In this document: piece after piece, positions 54,842 to 62,900 of the stretch
Position numbering within the stretch: the stretch's first letter is position 1
How the letters are laid out: the number at the start of each line of letters is the position of its first letter
NCBI RefSeq assembly: GCF_030695525.1
Contig: NZ_JAUYSS010000027.1
Coordinates: forward strand, 1-64,000
Reading direction: 5' to 3'
DNA: 64,000 nt
Source: Daejeonella sp.
GTDB taxonomy: Bacteria; Bacteroidota; Bacteroidia; Sphingobacteriales; Sphingobacteriaceae
Notes under the pieces: model-generated
What the model was told of the DNA's origin: nothing
The model's input: only the letters and a program-made list of their open reading frames with translations
Database searches by the model: none
Translations under genes and position numbers: made by a program

Positions 54842-54879
54842 GTTGAATAGGTATAGACAAATTATAGACCAATGTGCCA
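54842..54879 (-). promoter_or_regulatory. Conserved upstream block of pilin D, possible promoter
   Basis: This block matches 57287-57323 upstream of pilin A almost base for base. Read on the minus strand both contain TTGGTCT(A/G)TAATTTGTCTATA. A TAATTTG element resembles, but does not exactly fit, the Bacteroidota -7 consensus TAnnTTTG. Conservation where flanks have diverged suggests a promoter or a 5' leader element. Confidence 0.45.
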
Positions 54880-54979
54880 AACAGTACAATAAAGGCCTTT
54901 TCAGGTAAATTGGGGGATATATTAAGGGATATATTTTCCCAAATGGGGAATTGGATACTCAGAATAGTAGTGAGTAATA

Positions 54980-55015
54980 AGTATTGAGTAGAGAGTATTG
55001 AGTAGAGAGTATTGA
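54980..55015. repeat. Heptamer-period repeat (GTATTGA/GTAGAGA units)
   Basis: Alternating GTATTGA and GTAGAGA units, total period seven, five units in row. The same GTATTGA unit occurs at 57411 upstream of the paralogous pilin A gene, and in reverse complement at 13437. Confidence 0.75.
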
Positions 55016-55183
55016 GATTAAATCCTATTTCATTTGAAAATTTAAGCCATGATGGAATTATGGATATAAAATTTCCCGGACCAGGTATCATATAAGAGCA
55101 GGAAGCTCTAATCTGAGTTCGGCTTATGAGCTAAAAAAATACTTTATAATTGGTCAGATAAGGCTCATGACCCACAATAATGT

Positions 55184-55376
55184 GATTTTGGAAAGCAATA
55201 CCTGTGTATTATAGTACAGTTCATCCCTTTCCTCCGGGGTTTTCCGGCACGAAATCGCATTCTACATCAAATTACCAATAGCCGGAAGCTACCTCCTCCG
55301 GCAAGGTTTATTTTACGCGGAGCTGTTTTTCATTGGGAAGGGCAGACCGGCAAAAGAACCATTTTGCCATGTGAAT
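55184..55376 (+). repeat. 193-bp dispersed intergenic repeat, copy 2
   Basis: Matches the reverse complement of 20385-20577 at about 85% by eye. The stem TTCCGGC (55242-55248) and GCCGGAA (55281-55287) and its 32-base spacer are conserved with copy 1. It lies between pilin genes C and D. Confidence 0.75.
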
Positions 55377-55389
55377 CGAACACAGGATA

Positions 55390-55929
55390 CTACTTTAGTA
55401 TAATAGTATAAATAACAGGAATTAAGACTGTTCCAGGCACTCTCCCTGCAAAAGCACCATCTGTGCCAATTAAATAGGAGATGTTGAAAGTATTCGCTGA
55501 ATCCTTACCATTCCACGATGCATGATCTGCTTCAATAATGGTTATTTGCTTATTTATCTGAAAATTTGGAGGTAGTGCCGAATTAATATGCAGTCCATTC
55601 AGATTACCCCTGTTCCCGGTACCCAGTTGAGGAGTAATTTTTATTGAATTTTTATCCAGTTTCGAATCACCTGTTATGTCTCCGATAGCAACTTTTACAA
55701 TATAGGCTCCCGAACTTACAATATTAATGTGATCCCTGATTATGGCATTGATTCCCTCATCATACTTTGCATAGCCGCTTCTACTTAGCTCAATTGCAGG
55801 AGGATCGCTTATTCTGACAGATATGACTGTTGGAGATAAGGTAATATTCAGGCTGGTACCCTGAGAATAAGCTGTTTTGCTATAATGGATAAAGAATGAA
55901 AATACCGAAATAATTAATATTTTCTTCAT
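55390..55929 (-). CDS. Pilin-like secreted subunit C (divergent)
   Basis: A 179-residue exported protein (signal KKILIISVFSFFIHYSKTAYS). It keeps the family plan: GTSLNITLSPTVISVRI at the mature N-terminus, RDHINIVSSGAYIVKVAIG, NRGNLNGLHINSALPP, NTFNISYLIGTDGAFAG and the last strand TVLIPVIYTIILK. It is more divergent from A and D than they are from each other. Its distance from subunit D is enlarged by the dispersed repeat. Probably a minor subunit. Confidence 0.82.
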   Translation of the reverse strand: MKKILIISVFSFFIHYSKTAYSQGTSLNITLSPTVISVRISDPPAIELSRSGYAKYDEGINAIIRDHINIVSSGAYIVKVAIGDITGDSKLDKNSIKITPQLGTGNRGNLNGLHINSALPPNFQINKQITIIEADHASWNGKDSANTFNISYLIGTDGAFAGRVPGTVLIPVIYTIILK

Positions 55930-56106
55930 ATTCAGGCTATCCAGGCAAGCTCAGATTCAATAAATAATGTCAATACTACCTTAATTTTCATAAACATTAA
56001 TATAAATCCTGATTTATATTAATTTATGTTTGTTATGACAATTCCAGTTGAATGTATTGAACCAATTCCCGATTTAAAATTATCCCACATAATTACCCGT
56101 AAATCC

Positions 56107-56628
56107 TCAGGGCTGTAGAACCGTAAAAATCACAGGGATTGTAGGGGGAACCCCACCCTTTGCGGGTGAATAGGTGGATTCAAGAGAATAATCAATGTCA
56201 AATTTATTTTCAGGATTGATGCCATTCCAGGAAGTATTAGAAGAAGAAATAACTGTGACGGCACTTCCATTTAATGCTTCCAGTTGAACTCCCCTTCCAA
56301 AAACAAGTCCGGATGTATTTCCCTTATTTGTTTTGCTGATATGTGAAGTTAAACTAACCTGTGATTCCCTATCATTTGAAGCACCCGATACGGCCCTTAC
56401 TTCATAGCCCCGTGAACTGATCACGGTAATATGATCAGGCACTTTGGCGACAATACGGTTTTTCATTTTGCCTGTATTGATGTATTCCAAATCAAAGTCT
56501 TGTGGCTGACTTATCGTAAATGACAACGCATCCAACAATTTTATGCTTAAGCCCGGAGACTGTGCATACACCATAGAATGGGTCAGTACCATAAAATAAA
56601 ATAGAAATAGAATAAATACTTTTTTCAT
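56107..56628 (-). CDS. Pilin-like secreted subunit B (divergent)
   Basis: A 173-residue protein from the ATG at 56628 (MKKVFILFLFYFMVLTHSMV signal); an upstream in-frame start at 56688 lies in the intergenic hairpin and is rejected. Family plan kept: GLSIKLLDALSFTISQP, PDHITVISSRGYEVRAVSG, KGNTSGLVFGRGVQLEALNG, ENKFDIDYSLESTYSP and the end TIPVIFTVLQP. It follows subunit A by 87 bp containing a strong hairpin. Confidence 0.82.
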   Translation of the reverse strand: MKKVFILFLFYFMVLTHSMVYAQSPGLSIKLLDALSFTISQPQDFDLEYINTGKMKNRIVAKVPDHITVISSRGYEVRAVSGASNDRESQVSLTSHISKTNKGNTSGLVFGRGVQLEALNGSAVTVISSSNTSWNGINPENKFDIDYSLESTYSPAKGGVPPTIPVIFTVLQP

Positions 56629-56660
56629 AATGAATTGAATCTCATGTGAGAGAATAAGCA

Positions 56661-56692
56661 TTGAATGAGTGGTTAGTAAACCACTCATTCAA
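56661..56692. repeat. Perfect 14-bp stem-loop between pilin A and pilin B genes
   Basis: TTGAATGAGTGGTT, loop AGTA, then AACCACTCATTCAA: a perfect 14-bp stem with a four-base loop, 24 bp after the pilin A stop. No T-tract follows on the minus strand. It may be an mRNA-stabilising or processing hairpin rather than a terminator. Confidence 0.85.
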
Positions 56693-56715
56693 TTCGCTAT
56701 GTGAATTAAATGAAT

Positions 56716-57252
56716 CTACTGTTGTGTTACTGTATAAACTACCGGCACCACATTCAATCCTGTTGCTTTACCTGCGTATGCACCACCTGCACCAATCAGG
56801 TAAGAAATATTGAATTTATTCGTAGAGTTTGATCCGTTCCATGAAGTATTGGCTGCTGTAATAACCGTCGCTGCTGATCCACCTGTTACCGGTAAAGTTA
56901 CTGAAGAACCGTATGTGATACCGGCTGTATTACCACTGTTAGTAGCTCCAACTGCTGAACTTATTTTTACTGATCCGGGTGCGATCGCTGCCGAACCTGT
57001 TACTGCCCCTGCGATTGCTTTAACTACATAACCTCTTGAGCTGGTTACACTCACATGGTCAGTTGCCAGGGCAGTGATACCATTCGTATATTTTGCTTCC
57101 GTATCGAAGTTCACATCCAATGATGCCGGTTGAGTTACACTGAAAGATAAGACATCAGATATGGTGATGTTTAAATTTGCAGTCTGTGCAAATGATTTGG
57201 TACCTAATAATGAAACTGCTGCTATTGCGAAGGTGATGATTACTTTTTTCAT
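56716..57252 (-). CDS. Pilin-like secreted subunit A
   Basis: A 178-residue exported protein (signal MKKVIITFAIAAVSLLGTKSF, cleaved before AQ or QT). Mature part: TANLNITISDVLSFSVTQPA, HVSVTSSRGYVVKAIAG, NTAGITYGSSVTLPVTGG, NKFNISYLIGAGGAYAG and the final strand NVVPVVYTVTQQ. It is a close duplicate of subunit D, and the duplication includes about 200 bp upstream. No Cys, rich in Ser, Thr, Ala and Val, as in many structural subunits. First gene of the cluster downstream of the sigma factor. Confidence 0.87.
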   Translation of the reverse strand: MKKVIITFAIAAVSLLGTKSFAQTANLNITISDVLSFSVTQPASLDVNFDTEAKYTNGITALATDHVSVTSSRGYVVKAIAGAVTGSAAIAPGSVKISSAVGATNSGNTAGITYGSSVTLPVTGGSAATVITAANTSWNGSNSTNKFNISYLIGAGGAYAGKATGLNVVPVVYTVTQQ

Positions 57253-57286
57253 GTTCTTGTTTTTTGTCTGTTTTTAATTTGTTGAT

Positions 57287-57323
57287 GTTGATTAGCTATA
57301 GACAAATTACAGACCAAGTGCCA
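57287..57323 (-). promoter_or_regulatory. Conserved upstream block of pilin A, possible promoter
   Basis: Counterpart of 54842-54879. On the minus strand it reads TTGGTCTGTAATTTGTC and CTATAGC, ending about 35 bases before the ATG. The evidence is its conservation in two paralogous upstream regions; the promoter role is inferred. Confidence 0.45.
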
Positions 57324-57410
57324 GAGAGGCTGAAAAGAGGTTTTTTTGAGAATCACGAGGAAATTATATGGGATAATTTTTCCCGAATGGGGAATGGGAT
57401 ACTCAAAGGA

Positions 57411-57445
57411 GTATTGAGTACAGAGTATTGAGTATTGAGATTAAA
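57411..57445. repeat. Heptamer-period repeat (GTATTGA units)
   Basis: GTATTGA, GTACAGA, GTATTGA, GTATTGA, GATTAAA in register with period seven. It corresponds in position and sequence to the tract upstream of pilin D. Confidence 0.75.
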
Positions 57446-57526
57446 GGCTGCTTAATTTGGCATTTATTGGCAATAATAAAAAAACTGAATAATGATTACT
57501 CAATTATTTTAGGGAATGCGAAACCC

Positions 57527-57575
57527 CGTAATTCGTAATTCGTAATTGATAATTCGTAATTGGTAATTCGTAATT
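57527..57575. repeat. Heptamer-period repeat (seven CGTAATT-type units)
   Basis: Seven units in a row: CGTAATT three times, GATAATT, CGTAATT, GGTAATT, CGTAATT. Only the first two bases vary. It ends 10 bp before the stop of the sigma factor gene. Confidence 0.85.
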
Positions 57576-57585
57576 AAACCCAACC

Positions 57586-58197
57586 TTAGCCCAGATATTC
57601 CCTGTTAAACGTCCTGCGGAGCTCGGTTATTGATGACTGAAGTCTGGATCGTAAAATTCCAACTGTAATATTTAGTTCCTCGGCAGCCTGAACATGCGTA
57701 TATCCTTTAAAGTAGATCAAATCCAGTGCTAATCGCTGATCTTCATTGAGAATGTTCGTCATATCCTTTACTCCAATCAATTCAGGATTATACGAAACCT
57801 GAAATTTCTGATCGATCTGCTGAGTTGATTCAGATAGATTTTCACTGACCGTATAATTCCTGTAATTAACGCTTCTAAGATAGTCTATTGAAATATTCCG
57901 TGCTAATCTGGCCATCCAGGTATACAACCTTCCCTTTCCGGGGTCATACTGTTTAAATGATTTCCAAATCTTTATGAATGTTTCCTGGAGCAAGTCCTGA
58001 GCCACCTCTTCTATCACCACTATTGTAGAAATTACCCTGTATAGTGAATCTGAATACATCCGGTAGAGCGCTGACATCGCACTTCCTTCCATATTTTTTA
58101 AACCTTCAATCAGTTTATCTTCAGATATGCGGAGCTTTTTACTCCTTCCGATTCTACTTTTCTTCGAATCTTCCACATGAATATCCATTGTTATCAT
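57586..58197 (-). CDS. ECF-type RNA polymerase sigma factor
   Basis: A 203-residue sigma-70 family protein. Region 2 is seen in ALYRMYSDSLYRVISTIV, EEVAQDLLQETFIKIWKSF and LYTWMARLARNISIDYLRS. Region 4 is seen in LNEDQRLALDLIYFKGYTHV and AAEELNITVGILRSRLQSS. Length is typical for ECF sigmas. ATG at 58197, or three codons later at 58188. There is no anti-sigma gene beside it; the next gene on the strand is pilin A, 333 bp on. By position it could control the fibre cluster, which is inference. Confidence 0.92.
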   Translation of the reverse strand: MITMDIHVEDSKKSRIGRSKKLRISEDKLIEGLKNMEGSAMSALYRMYSDSLYRVISTIVVIEEVAQDLLQETFIKIWKSFKQYDPGKGRLYTWMARLARNISIDYLRSVNYRNYTVSENLSESTQQIDQKFQVSYNPELIGVKDMTNILNEDQRLALDLIYFKGYTHVQAAEELNITVGILRSRLQSSITELRRTFNREYLG

Positions 58198-58404
58198 AAT
58201 ATCATTACGATTATTATTTAAAATTGGATGTCCAACATGAATTTTAGATGAATTTTAAAAAAAATAAAGTGATCACGCGTTTAGTCCAACAGGATGTCGA
58301 TTCAATAGGCTTGAATATCCCGTGAAGTGGCAACAGCTTAGCAGGGAAAAATTTATACAATCTCCCGAAATTACGGATCCGGGGCTGCTGAACACATACC
58401 TATT

Positions 58405-58941
58405 TTACTGTTGCTTTTTATAAAATGATAGGAAACCCTGCAGAAATCTATCCATCTTTTTACCATAATCTTCATCAGTCATAACTCCACTTGCAAACAA
58501 ATTCTGAACCTTTGGTGTGATGAGATATTGTGGGTAAGCAATTCCCTGTAAGGTAATAGCATATTGCTGCAGATTTTTTGCCGCACTTATTCCGCCCAGC
58601 ATACCTGTTGAAACACTGATTACACCAAACACTTTTCCGGCATATTCCTTAAAAAAGTAATCCATACTGTTCTTGAGACTACCGGGATAACTGGCATTGT
58701 GCTCAGGAGAAACAATCAGAAAAACATCAGTTTCATCCAAGCGGGCTTTTAAATTCTTCAAGGTATCCCCGGGTGAAGGATGGGAATCAAATGTATAATC
58801 CAATAAAGGCAGATTTGTTTCCTTAACATCCCATAACCAATTATCAGTCGACAATTTGTCTAATCTATTCTTAACCTCCAGCGCAACCTGATGAGATTGT
58901 CTGCCGGGCCTGGCACTACCTGAAATAATTGCAATTTTCAT
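58405..58941 (-). CDS. NADPH-dependent FMN reductase family protein
   Basis: A 178-residue flavodoxin-like protein from the ATG at 58941 (a TTG lies three codons upstream). The FMN-phosphate loop is IAIISGSARPGRQSHQVA; later family motifs are VFLIVSPEHNASYPGSLKNS (S-P-E-x-N) and VFGVISVSTGMLGGISAAKN. These enzymes reduce FMN or quinones with NAD(P)H. It stands alone, upstream of the sigma gene on the same strand with 207 bp between. Confidence 0.92.
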   Translation of the reverse strand: MKIAIISGSARPGRQSHQVALEVKNRLDKLSTDNWLWDVKETNLPLLDYTFDSHPSPGDTLKNLKARLDETDVFLIVSPEHNASYPGSLKNSMDYFFKEYAGKVFGVISVSTGMLGGISAAKNLQQYAITLQGIAYPQYLITPKVQNLFASGVMTDEDYGKKMDRFLQGFLSFYKKQQ

Positions 58942-59096
58942 AATGTTCAATTATCATATATTAACGTAAGTAATAGAAAAAAAATATAAATCAATACTGA
59001 ATCACGCAGCGGATTTTATAATGGGAAAGATAATAGCAGAAATAAATCTGTGATGATAAATTGAGAATTATCATGGATTTACAAAATTCATATGCA

Positions 59097-59128
59097 AAAA
59101 AAGGGTGCCCAAAATAATTGAGCACCCT
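59097..59128 (-). terminator. Intrinsic terminator after the OmpA-family gene
   Basis: On the minus strand AGGGTGC and GCACCCT form a 7-bp stem (GAGGGTGC side first) around a 13-base loop, followed by eight T residues. It lies 25 bp after the stop of the OmpA lipoprotein gene. Confidence 0.88.
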
Positions 59129-59152
59129 CATTTGAATTAAAAAAATTAAGAA

Positions 59153-59749
59153 CTACCTCTTTCTTATTTCAACTCTGCGATTTAACTGCCGCCCAGATTC
59201 AGTATCATTCGAAGCTAGTGGCGTAGACTCTCCAAAGCCTCTGGTAATCAAATTATTAGCATTAATACCGGCAGTAACCAGATAGCTTTTTACAGCAGTG
59301 GCCCTATCAATAGAAAGAGTCATATTCCTTTGCTCACTACCTTCAGCCGAAGAGTGTCCGTTAAGATTAAAGCTCATGGAAGGAAATTTCTTCATCTCTC
59401 TGGCTATTTCGTCAAGTACAGAATAGGATGAAGTTTTCAGAACCGAAGAGTTGAATTCAAACAATATATTTTTATAGTTGAATGTTGGCTCAGAAACAAT
59501 AGTCTCGGGGCAACCACCATTTACGGCAGAACCTGGCTTATTTGGACAATTATCTTTGGAATCAGGAATACCGTCACCATCTGTGTCTGCCTCAACAACA
59601 GCAGCTTTTGGTGCTTCCTGAACAGTTGCCGGTACAGGGGCAGCCGGCGCCTGACTGATAATCTTTTTAGGTTTACAGGAAGAAAATAATACCATTGCAG
59701 TAAAAATTGCAATGGCAAAAATCGAAAATGTGCTTTTAAAATTTCTCAT
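59153..59749 (-). CDS. OmpA family lipoprotein with thrombospondin type 3 repeat
   Basis: A 198-residue protein. Lipobox FSSC at residue 25 (AIAIFTAMVLFSSC). A short Pro/Ala-rich linker leads to a calcium-binding type 3 repeat (DTDGDGIPDSKDNCPNKPGS). The C-terminal OmpA peptidoglycan-binding domain has ILFEFNSSVLKTSSYSVLDE, FNLNGHSSAEGSEQRNMTLS and GESTPLASNDTESGRQLNRR, with the conserved Asp and Arg residues. It tethers the outer membrane to peptidoglycan. It lies between the FMN reductase and the large T9SS adhesin on the same strand, with its own terminator. Confidence 0.95.
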   Translation of the reverse strand: MRNFKSTFSIFAIAIFTAMVLFSSCKPKKIISQAPAAPVPATVQEAPKAAVVEADTDGDGIPDSKDNCPNKPGSAVNGGCPETIVSEPTFNYKNILFEFNSSVLKTSSYSVLDEIAREMKKFPSMSFNLNGHSSAEGSEQRNMTLSIDRATAVKSYLVTAGINANNLITRGFGESTPLASNDTESGRQLNRRVEIRKR

Positions 59750-59956
59750 TTCTAGCTTAAATGGTTTAATAAATTATTGGAAATAAAACTACTATTTACT
59801 TGCTTTTTAACCAAACTAAACGGAAATTAATTATGAAAAGAAGTCAAATAGGCACATAGAAAGGGGAACACACCCGTTTTTCCCGGTCAAAAACAAAGAA
59901 GCCAGACTGCAAATTCATACAGGCCGGCTGTAATCTGTTTTGTTCAGCTAAAAAAA

Positions 59957-62900
59957 TCACCACACTATACTTATATATCCTCTTTTTTGTCCTCCACCAT
60001 TCGGAAGTTCAATAATATAATAGTAGGTATCTTCCGGAAGCAATGCTCCCTGATATATTCCATTCCAGGCATTATTATAGTTGGTCGCGTTATAAACCAA
60101 CCTGCCCAATTTATCGAACACCCGAACCAGATTATTTGGATACTTATCAATATTACGTATCACCCAGGTATCATTCTTTGCATCCCCATTCGCTGAGATA
60201 AAATTTGTTGCAATGATCTCATTATCAGACTCAACAGTAATTTCACTATTCCGGGATGATCCACGTAATGACATCAGGGTCGGAGCTGACAGTTCAGGTG
60301 CCGGTAATGAAATGCTCAGATTACGGATCTCATGAAAATTGCTTGCCCCTCCGGTAGATCCTGCAAAACCATAGCTTAAATTTGCCGGCATGGTATTCCC
60401 AATATAAGAGTAATTCTTTATCAGATGATGGTTTATACCACCCGGGTATGTTCCTTCCAAAATCCAGACATTCAAGATAAATCCGGTTCCCGAGCCATTT
60501 GGTTTCATCTCAATTTGTGCTTTACGATACCCATTGCTGCCGCTAACAAGACCCTCAGCACCTGCTGTTCTGCCATCCACATTTCCAGCTATTGTAAATC
60601 CTGATCCTGCCCCGGCTGCATTCATTGCTGCCAGATTGGTGGTTTGGATATTCGTTAAAAATTCATAGTTTGACCCGGCAGGACTTCCTGAACCTGTTCC
60701 ATTGCCATCACCACGGAGTGTTAAGGAACTACTTCGCTGGCCCGGGCCTCCCTGACGACCTGCGGTAGCTGCACTGAAATTTCCAAATTCATCAAATCCA
60801 AAGCCTAGGTAAGCCTTACTTAAACCAGGTGAAGAGGCATTTTGGGCATAGCCCAATGAACCTCCGGGTGCCCCAATCTGAAAGGAACTATTCGCTGTTG
60901 CATCATATAAAAAGAAACTCAGTCCATCACCCCCGGTGCCACCATAAGTAAAATACTCAAAGCTTATGGATAGTCCTTGAGCAGAGGGAAATGATTTGGT
61001 ATTTCTGGCGAAACCTGACTGGTTTTTTGCATTAGGATTTAATCGGAGATAACCTGCGCCTTCGGCATCCAGATTCCCTGAAGTTAGTACAGTAATCCCA
61101 CCCAGTACCAATCCTGAGGCTGTTGAATTCCTAAAGCTTTCAAAGTATGGTAACCCGCTCTGAGCCAATACATTGATTGTTACAATAGCCGGACTTAATG
61201 CATATAATATGCTATCTGTACCATTCCATTGAAAAACGTTTGATCCAATATAACCCGGAGTGGGAACAAAGCTGATCTGATTTAGATCAGCAAAAACAAT
61301 TTCCTGATTCACTGTAATTTCTGCACCATTTAACTTAAGCGTACCATTTATTGGGAGACTAAGAATTTTAACTTTTTTGAGTGTTTTATTTTCCTGACTA
61401 CTGAACTTTGCTGTAAAATCTGCTTGTGTAAATGTAAATGGGGTATTTTCCTGGGCAGTCTTTGTGATATTTGCAACAAGAGGTGCCGCCATTTGTGCCG
61501 GCAGGGTAATCTGTAGGTTGCGTACCTCATGAAAGTTATTCTTCCCTCCTGTTCCGGCAGAAAAGCCATAACTCAGATATTCAGGAATCGGATTCGTGGG
61601 TACATAATGATAATCCTTGATCACATGATGCACTATCCCGCCGGAGGAATTTCCCTCGGTAATCCACACATTCACCTTTAAGCCTGAACCCGAACTATCA
61701 GGAACCATATTGATTTTAGCGTTGCGATAACCAGGGCTTAAATTACCCGGGTTACCTGATACGCGACCATCAATCCCGCCGGCAATCTGAAATACATTAC
61801 CTGCACCTGCAAGAGCCATAGCACTTGGATCAGTAGTTTGAATTCCGGTTAAGTACTCATAATTAGTTGAGATTGCCGCATTCCCATTTCCATCACCCCG
61901 TAGCGCTACTGAGCTTGGTCGCTGGCCGGGTCCTCCTTGTCTTCCTGCAGTTGGGTTACTGAAATTCCCAAATTCATCAATACCTAGCCCCAGAAAGGCT
62001 TTTGAGATCCCGGGGTTTGAGAAATTCTGGGCATAGCCGAGAGATCCCCCAAACCCTCCAATAGAAAATGGATTTACTGAAGCATCATACAGGAAAAATG
62101 CCAGTCCATCAGCTCCTGAACCTCCATAAGTAAAGTAATCAAAGCTGATCGAGAGTCCATCTGCAGTAGGGAAAGCAGTTGTATTGCGGGCAAACCCTGT
62201 CTGATTATTTGTATTTGTAGTTAAACGAAGATAGCCCTGAGCATCGGCATCTATTCCTCCACCGGTTAACATGGCTCCATTTGGACTACCACCTAAGATC
62301 AAGCCTGCGGATTCAGAGAACTTAAAGCTTTCGGCATATGGCAAAACAGAAGAACGCACTACAGTTACTAAATACGTTTTGCTTGTCTCTCCGTCACTTC
62401 CTGAAACCAGAATAGTAAACATATTACTTCCAACAATTAATGGAAGGTTTGCAGAAGGACTGCCGCTAAGAATTGTGGCACCGTTTAACTGTATAGTTCC
62501 CAAGGCATCACTATGGAAAGCAGTTAATGCAATTGAAGCTGTTGAATATGGAACAGAAACAGTATATGTAGTATTGGTTGAAGAAAAAACCGGACTTAAA
62601 ACACCTTCGCTTAGAGTCAAATTAGCTAAATCAGCAGTAATTTTTGCATCAACATCATATGCCCCAGCATCTGTGGGATATTTCCTCGGATTTTTTTGCA
62701 GATCCAGGTTGATTGCATTAATCTGTGCTGATACAAAATCTCTGCCAACAGACGTATCTGAAAGGTAACCAGATACTCCATTAATCTCTACAAAACTCAA
62801 TGATGAATAAGCTGCAAAACTTGAACCCTGGCCCCGGGAAAAGTTTGTTTGATAATTGGCAAAAGTAGTTGGAAAGGCAAGCCTAACTGAGAGTGTTGTA

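Larger units (their letters stand above)
54810..55389. other. Intergenic region upstream of pilin D
   Basis: The 580-bp gap holds, in order, a block conserved with the pilin A upstream region (54842-54879), a heptamer-period tract (54980-55015), a small AGAGC/GCTCT hairpin near 55093, and the second copy of the 193-bp dispersed repeat (55184-55376). No gene is seen. Confidence 0.65.
57253..57585. other. Intergenic region between the sigma factor and pilin A
   Basis: The 333-bp stretch carries the conserved upstream block (57287-57323), the GTATTGA heptamer tract (57411-57445) and the CGTAATT heptamer tract (57527-57575). The pilin promoter is expected near the conserved block. Confidence 0.6.

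Noticed and set aside
54810-55091. Long N-terminal extension of pilin D
   Set aside because: The paralog pilin A starts at the matching MKKVII. The extension covers heptamer repeats and the promoter-like block.
55184-55376. Open frame of about 65 codons through repeat copy 2
   Set aside because: Copy 1 has a stop and a frameshift in the same frame, so coding is not conserved.
56629-56688. Upstream in-frame start for pilin B
   Set aside because: It would translate through the 14-bp stem-loop; a proper signal peptide begins at the ATG at 56628.
57527-57575. CGTAATT tract as a CRISPR or iteron array
   Set aside because: Units are directly adjacent without spacers, only seven bases long and degenerate; there is no cas or rep gene.
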